Below are positions 1-10,189 of a stretch of 64,000 bases of DNA, one piece after another. The stretch covers positions 186,001 through 250,000 of the forward strand of contig CAVSPR010000011.1 of assembly GCA_963729875.1 (NCBI GenBank). The letters are read 5' to 3'. How positions within the stretch are numbered: the stretch's first letter is position 1; every line of letters starts with the position of its first letter. The translations under genes were made by a program, and so were the position numbers. The notes beneath the pieces were generated by a model. It was not told the DNA's origin. It searched no databases and saw only the letters and a list, made by a program, of their open reading frames with translations. The stretch comes from DATBSL01 sp963729875 (GTDB lineage: Bacteria; Acidobacteriota; Vicinamibacteria; Fen-336).

Positions 1-300
1 CGACCACTCGGCGGGCACCTCCCCCGTCGTCAACCCAGGCACGAGCCGGGATGCCCCGTCGCGCCGACCCATGCCCCGTCGGGCGAGACGAGGATGGGGC
101 CCAACCCGATCGGCTCCGTCCCGAGCCGGCGCGGGAGGCCGCCTTCGAGATCCTGAAGGTAGAGCTGGAGCGGCCGGGACGACTCGCGCGCGGGAAGGCG
201 ACGCTCTTCCCGTCCGGGAGGAAGTCGGCCCAGCTGTAGGCCTCGATCTCCCCTGACGCCTCCGGGGGGTACCGTTGCGCGCCATTGTGGCCCTCACGAA
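1..300 (-). pseudogene. PD40/TolB-like beta-propeller fragment, frameshifted, cut by window edge
   Basis: On the minus strand, three successive frames read like consecutive parts of a WD40-like (PD40) propeller of the kind found in TolB and in the tails of acidobacterial Ser/Thr kinases. First comes a piece containing FLPDGKSVAF, then one containing LQLYLQDLEGG and VSPDGAWVGA, then PGLTTGEVPAEW at the window edge. The first shift lies at the GGG run 176-178, where one extra base would join the frames; a second lies at about 28-40. The upstream part of the gene is not evident between here and tag. Either a decayed gene or one with several base-call indels. The family call is inferred from the repeat pattern alone. 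Confidence 0.5.
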
Positions 301-348
301 CGGCTTCGTCCATCCCCCAGGCGGGTCCTGAGGTATCCTCACGGGCCG

Positions 349-984
349 ATGGCACTGGCCCAGGGTCTCGTCCGCGGGGAGGACGGCGTCGTCCGCTGCT
401 CGTGGGGGGCGAGCCACCCCGCCTACGTCCGCTACCACGACGAGGAGTGGGGCTTCCCCGTCGCCGACGACCGGCGCCTCTTCGAGAAGCTCTGCCTCGA
501 GGGCTTTCAGTCCGGCCTGAGCTGGCTGACCATCCTCAAGAAGCGGGAGAGCTTCCGCGCCGCCTTCCGAGGCTTCGATTTCGAGGCAGTGGCTCGCTTC
601 GGCCCGCGCGACGTGGCCCGCCTCCTGAAGGACGCGGGCATCGTCCGCCACCGCGGGAAGATCGAGTCCGCGATCCACAACGCCCGGCGAGCCCGGGAGC
701 TGCGCGGGGAGGCGGGCTCGCTGGCCGCCTTCTTCTGGACGTTCGAGCCCGGCGACGGCGACCGGCCCCGGCGTCTCACCTGGCCCGTCCTGAGGACCAT
801 GTCCACGACGCCCGCCTCGACCGCCCTCAGCAAGGCGCTGAAGAAGCGGGGCTTCACGTTCGTCGGCCCCACCACGGCCTACGCATTCATGCAGGCGATG
901 GGCCTCGTCAACGACCACGTCGAGGGCTGCGCCGTCCGCGAGCGTGCTGAGAAGGCGCGCGCCCGCTTCCCCCGGCCGCGCTGA
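349..984 (+). CDS. tag: DNA-3-methyladenine glycosylase I
   Basis: Base-excision repair enzyme that removes 3-methyladenine from alkylated DNA. The 211-residue product has the usual length. It shows the family zinc ligands: Cys17 in RCSWG, a His in YHDEEWG, and the His and Cys in NDHVEGC near the end. The catalytic region LCLEGFQSGLSW lies at about residues 48-59, and the GPTTAYAFMQAMG motif precedes the C-terminal zinc ligands. A weak -10-like TATCCT lies just upstream; no clear Shine-Dalgarno is seen. It converges with the large signalling gene on the other strand, separated by 2 bases. Family assignment is secure. Confidence 0.95.
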   Translation: MALAQGLVRGEDGVVRCSWGASHPAYVRYHDEEWGFPVADDRRLFEKLCLEGFQSGLSWLTILKKRESFRAAFRGFDFEAVARFGPRDVARLLKDAGIVRHRGKIESAIHNARRARELRGEAGSLAAFFWTFEPGDGDRPRRLTWPVLRTMSTTPASTALSKALKKRGFTFVGPTTAYAFMQAMGLVNDHVEGCAVRERAEKARARFPRPR

Positions 985-986
985 CG

Positions 987-3900
987 CTACTTCTCGGTCA
1001 TCCTCTCGACGCCCGTCCAGTCGTCCTCGACGCCCTCCACCATGTAGTGGGCGGCGCTCTTGAGGTAGCGCTGGGCCGTCTTGTCGTTCGGGTTGACCTG
1101 GAGCACGTGCTTCAGGGAGACCGCCGCCTCCGGGAAGCGTCGCGCGAAGTAGTCCTCGAGCGCCGCGGCGAGCTGGGCCTTGGTCCGCTCCTTGAGGGTC
1201 ACGATCTCCGGCGGCTCGCCGTCGTAGAACTCGTAGACGGCGAGCGCCTTCGCCCGCCCCTTCACCTGGACCCTTCCCAGGAAGCGGTGGCCGTAGGCCC
1301 CCACGTCCGGGATGCCCTGGAGACAGTCCTCGCTCACGACCACCGACGTCCCGTAGATCTTGGTCAGTCCCTCGATCCGGGCCGCGGTGTTCACGGCGTC
1401 GGAGATGACCCCGGTGTCGTGCCGCTCCTCGTCGCCGATCACCCCGAGCATGAGCCTCCCGGTGTGGAGCCCGACCCCCATCTGGATCGCCTTGCGCCCC
1501 TTGCCCTCGCGCTCGACGTTGTAGGCGGCCAGCTTCTTCAGGACCTCGAGGGCGGCCCGGACCGCGTCCTCCGGCCGGCTCGGGAAGATGGCCATGATGC
1601 CGTCGCCGTAGTACTGGTTGATGAAGCCGCCGTTGCGCTTGATCGCGGGGCCGACCCGCTTCAGGTAGGCGTTGATGAAGTTGAAGTTCTCCTCGGGGGT
1701 CATGCCCTCCGAGAGCGTGGTGTAGGAGCGGATGTCGGAGAAGAGGACGGTCATCTCCCCGCGGATCTGGTCCCCCAGCCGCACGTCGAGGATGCTCTCG
1801 CGGCCGAGCGTGCGCAGGAACTCGTGCGGCACGAAGCGGCGGTAGGCCCGGTTGAGCTCGGAGACGCTCTCGTAGAGGCGGGCGTTCTCGATCGACACGG
1901 CCATCTGCGACGAGAGCAGGCGCAGCAGCTCGACCCGCTCCGCGGTGAACGCCCCCGCGGCGAGGTCGTTCTCGAGGTAGACGACGCCGCTGAGCTTGCC
2001 CTGGTGGAGGAGCGGCATCGAGAGCACCGAGCGGGGCTGCCTCTCCCGCAGGTACGGGTCGCGGGCGAAGACGCCCCCCTGGGCGGGGTCGTTGGCGAGC
2101 ACCTCCTGCTTCGTGCGGACCGAGTAGTTCAGCACGGACTGCGGCAGGGTCGTGCTGTCCTCGATCCTGACGGACTGGAGGACCTGCACCTCCTCCCCGT
2201 CCACCGAGCCCTCGGCCTCCACGCACCAGTGGCCGTCCTTCTCGAGGAGGAGGGCCGCCTTCTTCGCGCCGGCGTTCTCCATCACGATGCGCGTCATCTT
2301 CTCGAGCAGGCTGGCGAGGATCATCTCGCCCGAGAGGGCCTGCGAGGCCTTGACGACGGTGGCCACGTCGAGGGCGTCGGCGGCGGCGCCGTCGGTGGTC
2401 GTGGTGGAGGCGGTGCGGGTCGTGGCGGCGAGACCGGGGGCCCTCCGCTCGGCGCCGCCGAGGAGGCGGCGGTGGTCGGTGTCGAGCTGCTCGACCTTCC
2501 GCGAGGCGCCCCACCGCTCGTAGCCGTAGCGCGCCTCGAGGAGGTGGGCCCGGGCGTAGATGGCGTTCCCCTCCGCGAGCCAGTGGAGGGCCGCCCTCTC
2601 GTTCGCGAGCGCCTCCTCGTGGACGAAGTCGTTGTCCCGCGCCGAGCGGACGGCCTGGTTGTACAGGCGCACGGCCTCGTCCTTCCGGCCCTCGACCCGG
2701 GCCCTCTCCGCCTCCACCAGGAGGTGCTTGTGGGCGAAGTTCTCCGGGCAGTTCACGGCCCAGGCCCCGAGCACGTCCTGGTTGCGGGCGACCTCCGCGA
2801 GGTGACGCTCGCGCGACGCCGGCGGGGCTCCCTCGCACAGCCCGAGCAGGATCAGCGAGTGGGTGGCGTTGCGCGTGCCGAGGGCGGCGGCGTGCCCGCT
2901 CATGGGGCCGGTCAAGTCGACCGTACTGAGGAACGACTGCAGGGCCGGCTCGAGGGCCCCGTAGAGGTAGAGCACCTTGGCCTTGAAGACGTGGAAGAGG
3001 GCGATCGAGTAGAAGTCGCGGTCGTCGTTGCAGGCCCGGAGGAACGCGGCCTCGTCCTTGTCCCCGAGGGCGAAGGTCCCGCGGTCCGGGGTCTGGCCGA
3101 GGAGGTTGGCGACCAGCAGCTCCATGCCACCGAGCGAGTTGCGGGCCAGGTCGTGCCGGATCTTCCGGGCGAAGGCGATTCCGCCGGGCAGCTTCGCGCT
3201 GAGCTCGGGGAGAGGGGTCGCGCCGGTCGTGAACCAGTTGAAGAAGGGGTGGAACACCGTGTAGCCGGCGAAGATGAGCTCCCCGGAGTCGAGGCTCGCC
3301 TGGTACGACTCGGTGTTCGTGCCCTCGGTCGCGCGGAATGGCTTGAACCAGGGCGTGATGTAGTTCGCGATGAGGTGCAGGGAGCGAGCCTTGTGCCGGA
3401 GCGAGACGTCCTTGAACCTCTCGGCCAGGCGCCGCGACAGCTGTCCCGCGGGGTAGGCGTAGGCGGCGGGCCCCAGGATGCAGAAGATGAGCCCGAGCTC
3501 GGAGAACGCGTAGCCGGTCTGCGGGGAGTTGCCGTGCTCGATCGACAGCCGGACCTTCAGGAGGACGTGGAGGATCCACAGCTCCGTCTGCCCCGATACG
3601 TAGGTGGGGGCGGAGAGGTTGTCGAGGACCTTCATCGTCGCGAGCCGGGCCGGCTCCGTCATGTCCGGGTTGTCGTACAGGCTCTCGATCCCGTTCGCCT
3701 CGAAGTGGCGCAGCAGCCAGCCCATCTCCTCGCCGATGCGCGCGGACAGGCCGGCGTGGGGCAGGTCGAAGTCGAGGAGGGCGAGGGCCTTGCGCGCGCT
3801 CTCGATGGCCTCCGCGTACTGCGAGGACATCGTCTGGCGGAGCATCAGGAGGTAGTAGACGTCCGCCTTGTCGGTGGGGTCCTCCGCTCGGCGCAGGCAC

Positions 3901-6330
3901 TCGTGGATGAGCTCTTCCGCTCGGGCGAAGTCGCCGGTCAGGTAGTGGGCCTCGGCGCCCAGGAGGTGGGTCTCGAACGAGAGGCGGTGGTAGTGCTCGC
4001 CCCAGTCCTCGGGGGCGAGGAGGGACAGGGCCACGCTCGCGTGTTCGAGCGCCGCCTGGCTGGCGGTGGACTCCTTCGCCCTCTGCCCGGCCAGGAGGTT
4101 CATCCCGGCGAGGAGCCGCCTCTCGTCGGGTCTCGTCAGGAGACCGCGTCCCTGGTTCAGGTGGTTCACGATCTCGAAGACCGATTCCCGGATGTCGGGA
4201 CGCCGTTCCAGGAGGAGCCGGCCGATCCGCAGGTGTGTGGGGCCCGTCTCGCCGGCCGGGATCAGCGTGTAGGCCGCCTGCTGGACCCGGTCGTGGAGGA
4301 AGCGGAAGGCCACGTCGAACGTCTCGTCAGCCGGGTCCACCACGGGCAGGAGCCGGTAGCGGTCGTCGAGGGGGACGACGAGCCCCTCCTCCACGAGGGG
4401 CCACAGCGCGCGGGCCGTCTCCGCCGCGTCCTTCCCCGAGACGAGGGCGAGGGTCCGGAGGTCGAAGACATTGCCGAGGCACGAGGCGAGCCGCAGCACG
4501 TCCTGGCCGTCCGAGGGCAGGGCACGGATCTTGCCCGCCATGAGCTCGACGATGTTGTCGGTGATGCCCCGCTTGCGGATCTCGTCGGGGTCGGCCCTCC
4601 ACGCGCGGGCGGCGGGATCGAAGCGGAGGAGGTCGCTCTCGTGGAGCGCCTTCAGGAACTGGTGCACGAAGAAGGCGTTCCCGCCCGTCTTGGCGTGGAC
4701 GAGCCCGGCGAGGCCCTGGGCGTAGGCCTCGTCGCCGTGGGTCGCGTCGCGGAGGAGCTCGGCGAGGTGGACGAGGGAGAGGGGCTGGAGGTCGATGGTG
4801 CTGAGCGTCGCCCCCTCCTGCCGCGCCTCGGCCTGCATGATCGTCAGCGGGTGGGTGGCGTCCACCTCGTTGTCGCGGAAGGCGCCGATCAGGAGGAGGA
4901 AGCGGCTCTGCTCGTCGGTGAGGAGGGCCTTCAGGAGGTTGAGCGACGCGGAGTCCGCCCACTGGAGGTCGTCGAGGAAGAGGACGAGCGGGTGCTCCTC
5001 CCGGCTGATCGCGGCGATGAAGCGCTGGAAGACGAGGAGGAAGCGGTTCGTCGTCTCCTGCGGCGGCAGCTTCGCGACCTGGGGCTGGGGCCCCAGGAGG
5101 AGCTCCAGGGCGGGGACGACGTCGACGAGCAGCTGGGCGTTGTCGCCCACCGCGCGGCGGATCTCGAGGCGCCAGTCGGCCAGGGCAGCCTCGCTCTCGG
5201 CGAGGAGGAGGCCGCAGAAGGCGTCGAGGGCCTGGCTGATCGCGGAGTAGGGGATGTTCCTCTTGTACTGGTCGTACTTCCCGTCGACGAAGTGGCCGCG
5301 GCGGAGGGTCAGCGGCTTGTGGAGCTCGCTCACCAGCGCCGACTTCCCGACCCCGGAGGTGCCGCGGACGAGGACCAACTCCATGGCGCCCGCGCGATAC
5401 CCGTTCGAAGGCGTCGAGCAGCTGGGCGGTCTCCGGCTGGCGCCCGTAGAGCTTCTGGGGGATCTGGAAGTGCTTTGCGAAGTCGTTCGCTCCGAGGGCG
5501 AAGGCGACGATCCTCTGGCCCCGCTCCCACTGCCTCCGGCACTCCTCGAGGTCGGCGAGGAGACCCTGGGCCGACTGGTAGCGCTGGTCGGCGTCCTTCG
5601 CCATCAGCCGGAAGACGAGCGCCGACAGGGCCTCGGGCACGTCCGGCCGGACGCGGTGCGGGGGCTCCGGGGTCCGGGCGATGTGGCTGTGGACCAGCTC
5701 CATCGGGTCGGAGGTGGGGAAGGGGAGCGCTCCGGTGAGCATCTCGTAGAAGGAGACGCCGAGAGAGTAGAAGTCGGTGCGGTAGTCGACGACCCGGTTC
5801 ATCCGGCCCGTCTGCTCCGGGGAGATGTAGGCGAGGGTCCCCTCCAGCCGCGCCGGGTTGCCGAGGTGGTGGGTGTGCAGCTCGACCTTCGACGAGATGC
5901 CGAGGTCGATGAGCTTGACCGTGCCCGTCTCCAGGTTGACGAGGACGTTGCCGGGGTTGACGTCCTTGTGAACGATGCCCGCCTCGTGGACCTCCCGGAG
6001 GGCCTGGGTGATCTTGACCGCGATGTCGAGGAACGTGGCGACGGGCTGCTTCCCCCCGGCGAAGGCCTCCCGCGCCGTCTGCGCCTCCACGTACTCGAGG
6101 ACGAGGCCGTGCCGCCCGTCGACCTTCTCCCGCCTGAAGGCCCGGCGGACGTGCTCGCCGGGCAGGTCCCTGGTCAGCTCCAGCTCGTTGTTGAACCGGG
6201 CGACGCGCTCGGGCGGGGGGTAGTCCGCCTTCAGGATCTTGAGGACGGCCGGCGAGTCGGACTCCCCGGGCGGCAGGAGGTAGATGAGCGAGTTGGCGCT
6301 CTCGTAGAGGAGCGTTCCCGTGCGGGTCAT
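987..6330 (-). CDS. Multidomain Ser/Thr kinase - AAA ATPase - GAF - class III nucleotidyl cyclase (one apparent frameshift)
   Basis: A single gene of about 1780 residues read in two frames. The upstream frame (6330 to about 5390) encodes a protein kinase with HKDVNPGN as catalytic loop, DLG in place of DFG, and an activation segment containing YISPEQTGRMN. The downstream frame carries a large ATPase (Walker A GTSGVGKS, Walker B LVLFLDDLQWAD), a long helical repeat region, a GAF domain and a C-terminal cyclase. The cyclase has metal Asp residues in FSDIRSYT and YYGDGIMAIF and the SDAVNTAARIEG motif. Kinase-ATPase-GAF-effector is a known architecture, so the two frames belong together. Dropping one C of the CCC at 5389-5391 fuses them as SRGAMELVLV. 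The start overlaps the methyltransferase stop (TGATG). It probably makes cAMP or cGMP in response to a cytosolic ligand; the ligand is unknown. Confidence 0.85.
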
Positions 6331-7202
6331 CACGTGGCCGCGGGCTTCGTCCCGGAGACGATGTTGTAGCGCCAGAGGCCCCGGCGATAGGCCCGGTACT
6401 GGTAGGCCGTCGAGTGCGTGTTCAGGGTCTGGACCCGGTTGCGCCAGCCCAGCAGCTGCCACAGGTAGGTGTAGACGAGCCCCGGGTAGTAGTAGAAGAA
6501 GAGCCGCGTCACGCTGCGGTCCACGCGGCGCGTGACGTCGCGCACCACGACGTCGCGGAAGCCCGCCTCGTCCATCTGGCTCTCGAACTCCTCGGTGACC
6601 GCGTACTCGCGGATGGCCCAGCTGCGGGTCCACTTCTGCATCAGGCGCCGGTCCCGCCGTGGCCGGCCTTCCATCGGGACGCTGAAGAAGTCGGCGAGGA
6701 CGAGACGCCCCCCGGGCCGCAGGAGCCGGAAGGCCTCGCGCAGGAAGTCGGCCTTGTCGAAGGCGTAGCAGACGCTTTCGACCGCCCAGACGACGTCGAA
6801 CGACGCGTCCGGGAGCCCGGTCGCCAGGTAGTTTCGCCGGTCGAAGTGCGTGAGGTGAGAGACGCCGTTGCCGGCGGCGTTGGCGCGGCAGGTCGCGACC
6901 TGGCGCTCGCTCAGCGTGATCCCGTGGACCCGGCAGCCGACGCGACGGGCGAGGTAGATGGCCGAGCCGCCGACGCCGCACCCGGCGTCGAGCACGCGGT
7001 CGTCGGCCGTGATGCGCCCGTGCTCCACGAGCTTGGCATTGAGCCGGGTGACGGCCGCGGCGAGGCTCTTCGTGTCCTCCTCCCAGTAGCCGTAGTGCAT
7101 GCACAGGTGGTCCTGCAGGCCCCAGACCAGGGAGTAGTCGGGCTCGCAGCTCTCGTAGTAGGCGACGATCTCGGCTTCGTTGATGCCCTCGAGCAGCGAC
7201 AA
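6330..7202 (-). CDS. SAM-dependent methyltransferase (class I)
   Basis: A 290-residue methyltransferase. SAM motif I is VLDAGCGVGG at residues 70-79, followed by the acidic loop region and the post-motif LLRPGGRLVLADFF. The N-terminal part (HYGYWEED) and general layout resemble tocopherol/sterol C-methyltransferases and other small-molecule C- or O-methyltransferases. The C-terminal third is rich in aromatic residues (LFFYYYPGLVYTYLW) and may contact a lipid or membrane, which is inference. Its stop codon overlaps the start of the giant kinase-cyclase gene, so the two are translationally coupled. The substrate cannot be told from sequence. Confidence 0.75.
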   Translation of the reverse strand: MSLLEGINEAEIVAYYESCEPDYSLVWGLQDHLCMHYGYWEEDTKSLAAAVTRLNAKLVEHGRITADDRVLDAGCGVGGSAIYLARRVGCRVHGITLSERQVATCRANAAGNGVSHLTHFDRRNYLATGLPDASFDVVWAVESVCYAFDKADFLREAFRLLRPGGRLVLADFFSVPMEGRPRRDRRLMQKWTRSWAIREYAVTEEFESQMDEAGFRDVVVRDVTRRVDRSVTRLFFYYYPGLVYTYLWQLLGWRNRVQTLNTHSTAYQYRAYRRGLWRYNIVSGTKPAAT

Positions 7203-7288
7203 GTGGACCTCTCGGCCTCAAAGACGAGAACGCGGCGACGACCGCCGAACGAGGATGATGATGGGGTGCGGCCGAAGGAATAGGTGGC

Positions 7289-7294
7289 ATTATA
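7289..7294 (-). promoter_or_regulatory. Candidate -10 box for the methyltransferase/kinase operon
   Basis: A perfect TATAAT lies on the minus strand about 90 bases upstream of the methyltransferase start, in the divergent gap to the MpaB-like gene. No good -35 sits at the usual distance. The site is also near-palindromic (TTATAA), so it could serve either direction. Confidence 0.35.
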
Positions 7295-7478
7295 ACGGCC
7301 TCTTCGCGACAAGTGCGCGGACTTGAGCCGGGGCCGGCGGGCGACTATCATCGGCTCGCCAATCGACACATCGTCAGACCGGTCGCCGCCGTGCGATACA
7401 GGCACGCGACTGGGGTCGGAGTCCCGGCTCCCGCCGAGGTGGGTTTCGACGTGGGGCCACAGGAGAGGAGAGGCGCGG

Positions 7479-9233
7479 ATGGCCACGTCACGCTGGACGG
7501 AGAGGCAGCTCGACGAGGCGAGCCTGCAGGGTGACGACCCGACCGTTCACCCGAACGCGGACGAGCTCGCGGCCGGGGTGATGAACCACGAGGGCGGGGT
7601 CCACCGCTACAACCACCTGCTCGAGGTGGCCGACGCGCTGCTCGCCTCGCCGTCGCTGGCCCTGACGAAGGCCTCCGCCCTGCGCCGCCACCTCGAGGAG
7701 TTCTCGCCCGAGGCGCTCGAGTACTTCGAGCCGGCGCCGGCACCGCCGTGGGTGGACGAGGCCCGGCTCCGCGCGGCGAGCGAGCTGTGGGAGGACAACT
7801 CCGTCGCCGCCATCGCCGTGCTGTACGCGCTCAGCCTGCCCTGCACGTACCTCTACCGGAAGGGGGTTCCCGCCCTCTACGAGACGGGGAAGCTGACCCG
7901 GCACGAGTACATCTTCCAGAGGATCCACGAGACCGGCGTCTTCGTCGACGACGTGATGAGCCTCGGCGGCATAGAGGTGTTGAAGGACTACGAGCCCGAC
8001 GAGGAGCAGCTCTTCCTGGACACGCTGCGGGAGCTCGACCCGCAGGGCGAGTGGCAGCGGACCCCTCGCGGGAGCTTCGTCCGCGGAGCCGGGGAGAGCC
8101 GCGACTCTTCCGGGCTCGGGGCCCGGGTGGAGCAGGAGGTGGCGAAGCGCCGCCAGGCGAAGCGGTTCCTCTGGGGCCGTGGCTTCCTGACCGCCCGCAA
8201 GGTGCGCTTCCTGCACTCCTCGATCCGCTTCATGCTGCGCCACCCCGACAAGATGCGCGAGCGGCCGGCCGGGGGCAGCGAGCCGCGGACGCTGACCGAC
8301 CGCCTCTCGGACGTGCCCGCGCCGTGGAACGAGGAGTACGGGGCGCCCATCAACCAGGAGGAGCTGGCCTTCGGCCTGCTGAGCTTCGGCTACCTGATCC
8401 CCATGGGCCTCGAGCACTGGGGGTGCCCGATCCGCCGCGAGCAGAAGGAGGCCTTCCTCCACCTCTGGCGGGTCATCGGCCACGTGATGGGCGTCCGCGA
8501 GGACCTGATGACCGACGACTGGGACGAGGCCACCGACCTCCTCGCCCTGGTGATGAAGCGGCAGGCCGGCCACTCCGAGTTCGGGGCGCACCTGACGGCG
8601 GCGCTCATGGAGTTCGCGCGCAGCTACTTCCCCCACCTCTCGGCGGGGCTCCAGCGCCGGCTTCCCGCCCACATGATCGTCGACCAGCTCGGACGGATGA
8701 ACTCCGCCTACCCGGCGATGGTCCTCCCCGCCGACGTCCTGCGGGACACGACGCGGGCGGCCCCACGCGCGCTGTTCAGCCTGCTGATGCTCTGGATCCG
8801 CTTCTACTACAGGGTCCAGCACGGGCTCCTCAGCCGGATACCGCTGGCCGGGGAGACGATGCTGTCCGCCCTTCACCGGGCGTCGGAGGAGCTGATCGAG
8901 AGCTGGCGCGACCAGTTCCGCCGCCGGCCGTTCGACCTGTCGGGGAACCTGGCGTGGATCAGGGGGCGCGGTGCGGGCCGGGAGTCGGAGGCGAGGCTCC
9001 AGCGCTGGCGGCGCAGGATGTTCAACAACCTGGCCTTCGCCATCGCGTGCCTGTTCGCGATGGTGGCCCTGCTGGCGGGGGCCGGATTGGCGGCCGTCCT
9101 TCCGTCCTCCCTGCTCGCCGGGAAGTGGACGCTCGCAAGGGCGTTCGGCCTCGGCTCGCTCGTCTCCGGTTTCGTGGCGTGGGCGTGGATGACGTGGAGG
9201 ATGCCGAGAGTGTTCGCATCCCGGCCCCGGTGA
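7479..9233 (+). CDS. MpaB/rubber-oxygenase-like (DUF2236) haem oxygenase with C-terminal membrane anchor
   Basis: A 584-residue protein of the MpaB/latex-clearing-protein (DUF2236) superfamily. Family signatures are INQEELAFGLLSFGYLIP followed shortly by the GHVMGVREDLM helix; earlier are a basic helix with His (KVRFLHSSIRFMLRH) and YLYRKGVPALYETG. These proteins bind b-type haem and cleave or oxidise lipophilic substrates. Two hydrophobic C-terminal segments (about residues 515-545 and 555-575) suggest membrane anchoring. The ATG at 7479 is chosen because a strong Shine-Dalgarno (AGGAGAGGAG, 7461-7470) precedes it; the frame stays open upstream but without an equally good start. A TPR/cyclic-nucleotide-binding gene follows 22 bases downstream. 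Substrate unknown. Confidence 0.75.
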   Translation: MATSRWTERQLDEASLQGDDPTVHPNADELAAGVMNHEGGVHRYNHLLEVADALLASPSLALTKASALRRHLEEFSPEALEYFEPAPAPPWVDEARLRAASELWEDNSVAAIAVLYALSLPCTYLYRKGVPALYETGKLTRHEYIFQRIHETGVFVDDVMSLGGIEVLKDYEPDEEQLFLDTLRELDPQGEWQRTPRGSFVRGAGESRDSSGLGARVEQEVAKRRQAKRFLWGRGFLTARKVRFLHSSIRFMLRHPDKMRERPAGGSEPRTLTDRLSDVPAPWNEEYGAPINQEELAFGLLSFGYLIPMGLEHWGCPIRREQKEAFLHLWRVIGHVMGVREDLMTDDWDEATDLLALVMKRQAGHSEFGAHLTAALMEFARSYFPHLSAGLQRRLPAHMIVDQLGRMNSAYPAMVLPADVLRDTTRAAPRALFSLLMLWIRFYYRVQHGLLSRIPLAGETMLSALHRASEELIESWRDQFRRRPFDLSGNLAWIRGRGAGRESEARLQRWRRRMFNNLAFAIACLFAMVALLAGAGLAAVLPSSLLAGKWTLARAFGLGSLVSGFVAWAWMTWRMPRVFASRPR

Positions 9234-9255
9234 CGCGCCGGAGGAGGCACTGCCA

Positions 9256-10176
9256 ATGGTGATGGACTGGTTCAAGGGCTCAAAGGCGTCGAGCGTCGGC
9301 GAGCTGATCGTCCGAAAGGACTACCCGAAGGCGATCGAGCTGATCTCGGGCGAGCTCGAGAAGAACCGCCGGAACGAGAGGCTCCGCATGCAGCTCGCCC
9401 ACGTCCTGGCGCTGGCGGGAAGGAAGGCGGAGGCAGGGGACGTCCTCGACCGGCTGGCCGACGACCTCGCCCGGGACGGCTTTGCGACCAAGGCCGTGGC
9501 CGTGCTCAAGAAGATGCAGAAGCTCGACCCCAGCCGCTCCGGCATCGACGAGCGGCTGGCCGAGCTCATCGGCAGCCGGCCCGCCCCCGCCGCCGAGGCG
9601 TGGGTGGACGACGGCCCCCTGCCGGAGATCGCCCTCGGCTTCGGCGAGCCGGCTCCGGTCGGGGTCACGGAGAAGGGCGACCTCGTACCGCCCCCGGAGA
9701 GGTCGAGCCCGGTCCCGTCGAAGCCGGCTTCGCAGGCGAAGGGATCGGGAGCGCTCGCCACGCCCCTCTTCCGCGGGATGTCGCCCGAGGAGATCGTGGC
9801 CGTCATCCGGGGCATCCGCCTCCTGAGCTTCGGCCCGGGTTCGATCGTGGTCACCGAGGGAGAGCCGGGGGACAGCCTGTTCGTCGTCACCACCGGCCTC
9901 TGCCGGGCCTTCGTTCGCAGCGCCACCGGCAAGGCCATGGAGGTGCGGCAGCTCTCGGAGGGCGACTTCTTCGGCGAGATCGCGATCCTCACCGGCCAGC
10001 CCCGCAGCGCCACCATCACGACCGCCACCCCCTGCGAGCTGCTCGAGCTCAGCCGCGAGAGCCTCGACTCCATCATCAAGACTCACCCCCGCGTGAAGCA
10101 GGTGCTCGAGGAGTTCCACGCGCGCCGGGCGGACAGCACGCTCGAGGCGGCGATCCGGGGCCTGCAGGGAAGATGA
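9256..10176 (+). CDS. TPR plus cyclic nucleotide-binding domain protein
   Basis: A 306-residue protein. Residues 1-100 form TPR-like helices (ELIVRKDYPKAIELISGELE). A low-complexity linker rich in Pro and Ser leads to a CRP-type cyclic nucleotide-binding domain at about residues 165-290. The phosphate-binding cassette is intact: GDFFGEIAILTGQPRSATI supplies the Glu and Arg that hold the cyclic phosphate in CRP/PKA-type domains. No DNA-binding helix-turn-helix follows, so it is probably an adaptor rather than a transcription factor. The start has a good Shine-Dalgarno (GAGGAGG at 9241-9247). It sits between an MpaB-like oxygenase and a Ser/Thr kinase, and a nucleotidyl cyclase gene lies nearby. 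Confidence 0.8.
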   Translation: MVMDWFKGSKASSVGELIVRKDYPKAIELISGELEKNRRNERLRMQLAHVLALAGRKAEAGDVLDRLADDLARDGFATKAVAVLKKMQKLDPSRSGIDERLAELIGSRPAPAAEAWVDDGPLPEIALGFGEPAPVGVTEKGDLVPPPERSSPVPSKPASQAKGSGALATPLFRGMSPEEIVAVIRGIRLLSFGPGSIVVTEGEPGDSLFVVTTGLCRAFVRSATGKAMEVRQLSEGDFFGEIAILTGQPRSATITTATPCELLELSRESLDSIIKTHPRVKQVLEEFHARRADSTLEAAIRGLQGR

Positions 10177-10189
10177 ACACTCGTTCCCG

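Noticed and set aside
51..256. Two short plus-strand frames before tag
   Set aside because: The minus strand of the same stretch encodes propeller-like peptide; the short frames have no ribosome-binding site and no recognisable content.
1047..5738. Open frame of 1563 codons on the plus strand opposite the kinase-cyclase gene
   Set aside because: Antisense shadow caused by high third-position GC; low-complexity Val/Glu/Gly/Arg composition and no recognisable domain, while the minus strand is unmistakable.
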